A stretch of 64,000 bases of DNA from Rhizoctonia solani (taxonomy: Eukaryota; Basidiomycota; Agaricomycetes; Cantharellales; Ceratobasidiaceae), in contig NC_057371.1 in the NCBI RefSeq assembly GCF_016906535.1, forward strand, positions 2,108,001-2,172,000. The letters are read 5' to 3'. Shown piece after piece: positions 57,167 to 64,000 of the stretch. Position numbers and translations under genes: made by a program. The stretch's first letter is position 1. Every line of letters begins with the position of its first letter. Under the pieces are notes generated by a model. It ran no database searches, was not told where the DNA came from, and worked only from the letters and a program-made list of their open reading frames with translations.

Positions 57167-59600
57167 ATGGTGCAAATAATCGAGCTTCCTATTGAATTAC
57201 TAATCGACCATCTTTTGCCCTGTATCCCGCTACGGGACCTCCTCAGCTTGAGCTGCACATGCAAGTATTTTGCACTTGTCTGTGGGGATGATACATTTTG
57301 GAAGCGCAAGGCAAGCGAAGAATACAATTTCGAAGGCGCAGGAAGCGCACGAACCAGTGGGTTCAAGCATCTATATCGCGGATTGAGGCACCCTAGGGTG
57401 TTTGTGTGGGGGTAAGCACTTTTGTTAGCTTCGTTTCCAAATGTGGTGCCCGAGTTGTTCGCGTCGAGTTCGAAGGCTGAAAGTGGCTGAGGGCTGCCGG
57501 ACACGTTCGACATCCATTCTTCGTTTGTGCTAAACAAGTGGCTGGACGGGAGTACCACCCAAGTCAACGCTGACATTATTGCCTGTCAACTCGAGACTTG
57601 AGTGCCTTGTGTCAATAATATGCTAATATTCAGCCCTTTTGCAGAGATGCAGGGAACGGACGGTTGGCGCTGGACAAGCGGAAGCACATGAACCATGACT
57701 ACACCCGCCCCGAACGCGACACCAGTTATCCGGTCGAACTCGACATTCGACATCGGGTTGTTCACCTTGCTGCTGGAGGCTGGAGTTTTCATGCTCTTAC
57801 AGATGAGGGGAAAGTATTAGTCTGGGGGACATTGGACAGCACCTATTCCGAGGTGCGTCGTCCATAACTAACGCCATTACGCACGCGCATGTAGTGACCA
57901 TCAGTCCACTTAGGCGGGTGATGACCTTGGGACGAGTGCCACGTAGTAAAAGAGCCACTCGTGTTGGCCTTGCCACAGCGAATCAAGTCGCTTAGGTGAG
58001 AAACAACTGAATACATGGTTTAGAACAGTGGGTGCTGATGCACGTCTCGTTCCTAACGCTTACCTTGTTAGTGTCGGGCGCCGGCACGCTATCTTATTTG
58101 ACGGAAGGAGCAACATCTACGTGCTATTGCAATGGGGGAGACCTATCAGGCTCAACGCCCCCGTTTTAGATGGAAGTTGGACCGGGTCGACGGTCGTACA
58201 AGTCGAGGCTGGTTGGGACGTGTGCACATTTCTCACAGAGACAGGGGCCGTGTTTGTTGTCTTCCCATTCCATGGGTCCTTCCCAGAGTCGTTGGAGGAA
58301 CATAGGTCCCAAGTTGCCACTCAGCCAGTGGTGACTCAACAAGCGGGCCAAATACCATGCGTATGTATGGACGTCCAACACCACCCGACAAAGTTGCCTC
58401 CAATTCCAAACAACCTCCCTGCTCTACATCAAGATGCACTCAAACCTGACACACCCCCGAAGCTCGTCCAGATTGCCGCGGGAGATAAGTTTGTAGTTGG
58501 ATTAACCGATGGGGGACACGTACTCAAATTAGACTTGCCCACTTGCGACGAATCTGAACTTGGCCGGATCATCACCCGCGGGGACCTGCGCTGGAACTAT
58601 GTAAGGACACTCTCCCTTCTGTTCTTCGCCTCGGCTGATCGTTTGTCCGTACACATACAACAGCTTCCCAAGTTCTGTGAGGTTGCCACGTCCGCAACGA
58701 GCCGGGTTTCAGACCCCAGGGACAAGAACAAACACCACTGGAAGATCTCAAGGTCACGCATGTAGGCCTCGTGGTTATTCTATTTTGTTAAACTTTGTGA
58801 AATAACGACATATTCTTATACAGATTTCAGCACAATTTCGCACGTTTGTCGTATATTCAACCGTCGGTTCATCTGTCGTACTACTTGGAGATGACCACGA
58901 CAATCCCCGAAGCCCCAAGATCATCCCAGAACTTCAGAACCGGGGTGTAATTTCAGTCGTTCTGGGCGATTACCATTATTGTGCGCTTACTTCCAACGGC
59001 GAATTATTTAGCTGGGGCAAGTATTCGAATGGAGCACTGGGACTGGGCAGTCCCAGGAGTTCGATCGATTACACAACGCCTACGCAAATCCACGCTCCAC
59101 TGCTGATGCCGCATACACACCACGCCCAACCACGACCACAAGACGCAGAGGTTCCCACTCAAGTTCATTTTCATCACGAAGATAACGTCAGGGATCGCTA
59201 CGTATTTGCTGTCGCTGCATCCGGTTGGCATTGTGGCGCGCTGGTTATCGACTTGCACAGCACATCAACCTCTGCTGAAGGGAAGTCGAATCCCGCTCAA
59301 GAAGGGGAACTGAAACAAGATCCCGACGATCCTAGTCACACTAGTATGGAAGGCCGCGGCCATAACAACGACGCATCGCGCCAACAACCAATCGCGCCGT
59401 TTCCCAGTCGAGCCGAGGCCGAACGCGCAGCTGGGACTCAAGTTCCTCAGATCACGGTGCCCATCGTCCGAGGTCGTGGAGCGCCATTCCGTATTGGCTA
59501 TGCGGCACGAGGCGCTTATGCCGGACGCGGGGCCGGGCGCGGATTTGCAAATGCTTCGAATCCAGGTTCGGGTGCACATCCGGACAGGGCGGAGCATTAG
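57167..59600 (+). CDS. SAF1: F-box and RCC1-repeat protein (Saf1-like)
   Basis: A substrate adaptor of SCF ubiquitin ligases, which in yeast targets Aah1 and several proenzymes. The start at 57167 opens an F-box (about residues 4-45; ELPIELLIDHLLPCIPLRDL, FWKRK). The rest is RCC1-type beta-propeller repeats recognisable as FVWG, HLAAGGWSFHALTDEGKVLV, VEAGWDVCTFLTETGAVFVV, LVQIAAGDKFVVGLTDGGHV, LGDYHYCALTSNGELFSWG and VAASGWHCGALVI. The order and combination are those of Saf1. The C-terminus adds a Gly/Arg-rich tail (GAYAGRGAGRGFANAS) not expected for the propeller. About five short introns are present; the exact joins around 57,850-58,030 were not fully traced. The yeast gene symbol is used by architecture, not by demonstrated orthology. 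Confidence 0.8.
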
Positions 59601-60882
59601 AATTCAGGTGGGTTCGTGGATACTGCACCCCTCTTTCAATTGCGTAATAGCTGAGATATGGGATGTTCATCGTGACGTTTATTAGCCCAAGAGTGCCTCG
59701 TTTTCCTCAAAGTTAGCCATCGTGATGTGATGTGAAAGACAAACCGATAAAGATCATCATGATTCGGTCACCAGTTTGTGATCTGAATAGTTGGCACGGC
59801 TTTATCAACTATCAATAGTTTTCGGTCTTCGTTTTCCAGAACCAATATCCACCGACGTCTGATTGGCATCTCGTTTGTGCTACCTCCCCTATAGTCAAAT
59901 ATCCATAATGCTCCAATTTGAATGAATTGTACGTTGAATAAAGTTGGATACTGAATACTTCGACGTCGACCAAAGGAAATTGATCCGGAGGTGTCGGCCA
60001 TACCACCCTGCATAACGAACCGGTTGGGTTGGCTCTTGACATCGGCCACGGGTTCTCCTTTTGTGTTCGTCAGCGATTCGTTCACACCTCAGTCTGCACC
60101 GCACTTGTCAGAATATGACGTCGAGACATACACGTTATTTTCATTATACATTGGGATTTCAGCCTCTGAGCTCTGAACGCGCGTCCCGTTGCTGCGGTAC
60201 AAGTTGTTCATTTCCTTGTGCCTGATTTCTTTTGTGAAATGACGGCCGTTCCCAGGCGGCCGCCGCTCGCGGACTACCCATGGCCATTTCGGCCAGAGAT
60301 GCTGCCCCTCTTACTTGCCTGATACAGGTTATTGCTGTCACCGATCCATATGTGTATTGCTATGGGATCTGCGAATTGCACTATGTGCACCCAGGAATTA
60401 AAGTCGGGTATATTTCTCGGACATTATCCGGCATCGCCCCTGTGGCAAGCCAGTTACCCGACAACACCTTGAGTGATTGTCACTCGCCATGTTCTTATAA
60501 ACTTCTACGTGGTGATAACATGGTTTTACGTGGAATGTCAGTGGATCGAGAGATCGCCCTCAGAACCGGAAGGCCTGCACCAACCAGGGATATTGTATTC
60601 TGACATCTGATGATGGCGCGACACTGAGTCCAGAACTGGAGAACTCAATAGCTCAAATTGGCTGCTTTTCTCGCATCGGGATGTCCCTAAAAGGTAAGCA
60701 CGGCCCCAAATCACGTACCCTCGTCACAAATGATAGGCGCTCTGACCGTTACCTCAGCGCGCTCGGATCGATTGACGTACAGTCGATAATATAGCAGTGA
60801 TAACAAACACAAGGCGCGCTTGAATTAATAGAAAAACAGACAAGCAATATGCGTGATTAACGACATTTGCTTGGATATTAAC
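59601..60882. other. Intergenic, convergent ends
   Basis: Frames at 59768-60085 (-) and 60280-60603 (+) lack recognised domains. No gene is called. Confidence 0.4.
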
Positions 60883-63578
60883 CTAGGTATCGATTCCAAT
60901 CTGAGCGTGGCGGCCGGGTTGCAGTTGCGAACCTAGAGTATTCATCCCGTGAACTTTCCACAGAAGAAGTGCTTGACCAAGCTTGTCTTTGAGTAGCCAG
61001 GCCCACTCCCAAGCCAATATTGCGCCCAGATTGTATTCCTGCGAGAGTTGAAGGTAACAATAGATTAGTTTATGCTCACAGAAACGATAAGGGTGTTTGG
61101 TTGGGCGAGACCCGAGCGGACCGATCAATCCAAACAATGTATTGCGTACCATGATGGGTGCGATCTTGCGACCAGGAGCTAGAAACTGGAGTTCCAGGGC
61201 TACAAGTCGTGACCAAAGGACTCTGAGACAAATCTAGATGCAGTCTTGGTGGTCCATTTCGTGTAGTTTGGCGGAGTTGGTAATTTCCATGACGAGCGAA
61301 TCTTGTTTGAACTCCAAATTCGCTTGTCCAACTAGCATGGTCTCCAATGGCAAACTCTTCCCGCGCCGTCTGGAAGGAGTCTGTGCAACTGATCGCACTT
61401 TGACTCGCGGGCTCCTGCTGAAAATGGGGGTCGAGCCCAAGTGCGAAAAGGGGTTCATTCTGTTCGTGCTCAAGCTCGGGCTTGACAGAAGCGGGAGCAG
61501 AAGCAGAAGCGGGGGTCTCACCACGATCGAGTTGCCTTCCAGACGGAACAAGGACGACGGTCGGCCGACCTGGTGTGATCTCCTGTTGATCGCTATTCAG
61601 ACGGTCACCCACGCTGTCAGAATTCACAATATTATTGCCCAAGCTAAAACCAAAAGAAATCCCTGTTCCCGCACGACCTTCTTCGATGGGTGTCCTCGGC
61701 GTCGTGTGGATAACTCGTGTATGCTGATCATTCCGAGCAGGAGACTGCATATAGACAGAGTGTGTTGGCACATGACAATTGTATTTTCGCATATCAAGAG
61801 TCCCAGAGGTTGTGTGCAGTGGGTGGAACGTCCGGATCTTTTTTGTATCGGCAAAGTCCGTGTCCCGACCGGTTGGGGATCCAAAGACCAGTTTATTGTC
61901 TTGATAATAATCGCAAGCAGAAGTACGAGAAGGGGACACAATAATGGCGGGCACTCGCGCTCATTATTGTCAGGCAGCCCCTGGATAAGCTCAGCGGTTT
62001 TGGGTGTCCTCGGGCTCATTTCTGCACTTAGCGGAGAATAACGAGAAGATTCCCACAGGGATCTGGAGAGGCTGGGGGCTATCGTTTCTTCCAAGGGCAA
62101 ATCTGTTTGGCTGGTTCCAAAACGGGAACGGGAAAACGATGAAGAGTATGGCTGAATTCGGGTCAGGACTGGGAGCGGCGAACCCAGTGGTGAAATAATT
62201 CTTGAATGAGAAATATGAGACATAGGCGAAGAATTGGCGATGGGGGCACCAGTGAGGGGGAAGCATATAGGCTCAAGATTAGGCGAGAGATTGTACGTAG
62301 CGTTGGTTGATGACAAGGTTTGTCCCTCAGGCTCGTGAACAAAAGGAATTCGAGACGCCCTTGAGTTTGGGAATTGTCGTGACATTAACGATGATTCGGC
62401 GACAGCGTCGTTAGCGCTATAGCCGCGTCGGCTTGGTACGGTAGATGTCGGCGGTAGGTGTATCTTACGTCGGTCTTCGAGAAAACGAAAAGCTTCAGAA
62501 GCTCTCGGGAGAGATTTGTGAGTGTTCAAAGCAGGGTTTTTAGTGGAGTCCCCGGTTAAGGAGAAGCTACCTGGCTCGACTTGGAGAGACGAGAATGAAT
62601 GGGATTCTGGGGTCACACAACGGGTCGGCAATGGCAAATTATTTTGAGGGAGCGAAGGAAGGAGGCACTCTGATCTGGAACGGGCTGATGGTGTCTCTGG
62701 GACGGTATTGACCCTTACGTTCGAATTGTTTGTGCATGGTGATAAAAATAATTAGTGACAGAAGGAGAGCGGGTTGTATGCACCAGCGGAAACACTCACT
62801 TCGGGCTGGAAGAGGTTTGTATAGGTCCTCTAAATTGTATATCATGTTCAATACGCACTGAGAGCTCCGGCGTGCTTCTGACAAATCGAGCATAGTGTGA
62901 TGGTATGGAGTGTTTACTAATAGCTTTAGGTGTCTTGCTACCATTAGTAAACGCGGTGGACGAAATGAATCCTTGAGAGTCCATGATAGAAACAAGACTT
63001 AACACGGACGGGTCCCGTCGCAAATTGTCCAGGTGAGAGTATTCAAAGGTCAAATCTTCGCCCGAGTCCGAATAGGCGCTCTCGATGCAGTGGACTGATT
63101 TGATACGGCCTTGGTGCCTACGTTGAGACCGAGAATGGCCAGCCTGAGAAACTTTACGTGGCGAACGCGGAGGATCAGCGCAAGGAAATTCAGTGCGCTG
63201 AAGGAGCTTTTTGCGATGGATTTTGACCAAACGGGGCGAAGCCAGTTCATTTTGGTCTCGGCGCGGAACGTGATCAATTGGGTGTTCTGAAAGCACATGA
63301 GATATTTTGATCAATTTAATTGGGGGGTTAGACTCACGAGGAAGAGGGAAGGAACGGGGAGTGGTGACACGAATTGGGATGCCGGCAGAGCGCGTAAGAT
63401 CAAAGTCTGAATAGTCGGCTGCTTGGGAGCGGTATTGGTATGGATCAAAGTCTCCAGAGAGTCTGTCCACCGATGGTTGGCCATACTCGAAGCTGCTACC
63501 TGAAGATTGTCGAGACTTGTTCTTATTGGTACTGTGCCCTCGTCGACGCAGAGAGAGAAAGCGACTGAAGAGCTGCAT
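60883..63578 (-). CDS. Disordered fungal protein of unknown function
   Basis: The start at 63578 (MQLFSRFLSLRRRGHST) is basic, and the bulk is Ser/Pro/Arg-rich and probably disordered with many SP/TP sites (for example RSPRKVSQAGHSRSQRRHQG). The first intron is at about 62707-62807 (gtgagt). A long second exon runs to about 61960. A frame change near 61950 is needed to continue into the next part (YYQDNKLVFGSPTGR to SSSWSQDRTHHGTQYIVW); no intron explains it. The last exon, after an intron at about 61040-61060, would be EYNLGAILAWEWAWLLKDKL, ending in QIGIDT and a TAG. The terminal helix-rich exon suggests a folded C-terminal motif. I recognise no family. It is divergent from TOR, 186 bp apart. 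Confidence 0.6.
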
Positions 63579-63764
63579 CGTGTCAAGTTATGTAGTCGAT
63601 GACAAGAAAGGAGGAGGAGAAAGGAGCATGTTTGTGTCTGTCTCACATAGACCCTGATAACCTTATCTACCTTATTTTGTGACAACAGTATCTTATCTTG
63701 GCAGTCACGTGGTATCATCTAGGCGCTTAGCCCTCTCTTGCCATTCATTCTGGCGCAGGCAACG
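63579..63764. promoter_or_regulatory. Short divergent promoter, unknown gene / TOR
   Basis: 186 bp between two divergent starts. Confidence 0.5.
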
Positions 63765-64000
63765 ATGGCGGCGGCGGTCTCATCACAGGACCCGCTGCAT
63801 GGCATCTTCCAGCAATTAAAAAACAAGTAAGCTCTGAAACTTTAAGAAACATCGTTCACTCATACTATCTAGAAATGAGCAAATACGACAAGCCGCAGCG
63901 CGAGAGCTCAGGGATCACGTATGTCCAGTCTATCATTGAATATCCTAATTTAACTTGTAATTTGATAGGTTGAATCTGCTGTCGCAGAACTCTCTAACGA
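63765..64000 (+). CDS. TOR1: TOR kinase, 5' end only (partial)
   Basis: Only the first exons lie in the window: 63765-63826, then a short exon ending at a gtatgt just after RELRDH, then VESAVAEL to the window edge. The spliced start reads MAAAVSSQDPLHGIFQQLK then NKNEQIRQAAARELRDHVE, the typical N-terminus of Tor/FRAP before its HEAT repeats. The call rests on this short match, so it is less certain than for whole genes. The kinase domain would be several kilobases to the right. Confidence 0.7.

Noticed and set aside
1..64000. CRISPR arrays, riboswitches, bacterial-type operons
   Set aside because: No regularly spaced direct repeats; intron-rich eukaryotic genes throughout.

Overview
This window looks like nuclear DNA of a filamentous basidiomycete. 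The genes are broken by many short introns (mostly 45-60 nt, GT-AG), both strands are densely coded, and the gene set is fungal: Zds1, Saf1, Nup85, Arp8, TOR and a DEP-DH-PH-CNH Rho1 GEF. The Tf1/sushi-type chromovirus and the overall style suggest an agaricomycete near Rhizoctonia/Ceratobasidium. That placement is inference, not shown by any marker here.

Left half (about 1-34 kb) is a gene-poor, repeat-bearing accessory region. Six copies of one C2H2 zinc-finger family, all on the + strand, lie at 3.1, 11.1, 20.5, 21.7, 29.8 and 32.0 kb. Five have fully coherent splice phases. The third is a pseudogene whose 5' exons were cut away by a 6.28-kb Ty3/gypsy element (14162-20442) with 571-bp LTRs and a 5-bp target duplication. 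A related, older solo LTR lies just to its left. Between the copies are a DUF1479 oxygenase-like gene, Nup85 and a Rho1 GEF.

The gypsy element carries gag, pol (protease, RT, RNase H, integrase) and a C-terminal chromodomain. Two control signals can be read directly. One is a -1 frameshift site (GGGAAAA, 6-nt spacer, 8-bp hairpin) just before the gag stop. The other is a primer-binding site complementary to a segment of its own LTR about 30 bp downstream of a TATA box, as expected for Tf1-like self-priming.

Right half (about 34.8-64 kb) is compact and richer in conserved genes: RPB4 (+), a Zds1 homologue (-), an F-BAR/RhoGAP (-), a C2H2 gene (+), a secreted DUF4430-like protein (-), ARP8 of INO80 (+), a C2H2 transcription factor (+), a Saf1-like F-box/RCC1 protein (+), a disordered fungal protein (-) and the 5' end of TOR (+). 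Several pairs share short divergent promoters. The RhoGAP gene has one 2.38-kb intron among roughly 50-nt ones. Several large ORFs show single-base frame breaks that may be assembly errors.

The most interesting system is the zinc-finger paralogue array. Its first finger is split so that the two histidine ligands sit on a 31-nt microexon, too small and of the wrong length to be skipped without a frameshift. The array has been hit by a self-priming retroelement.
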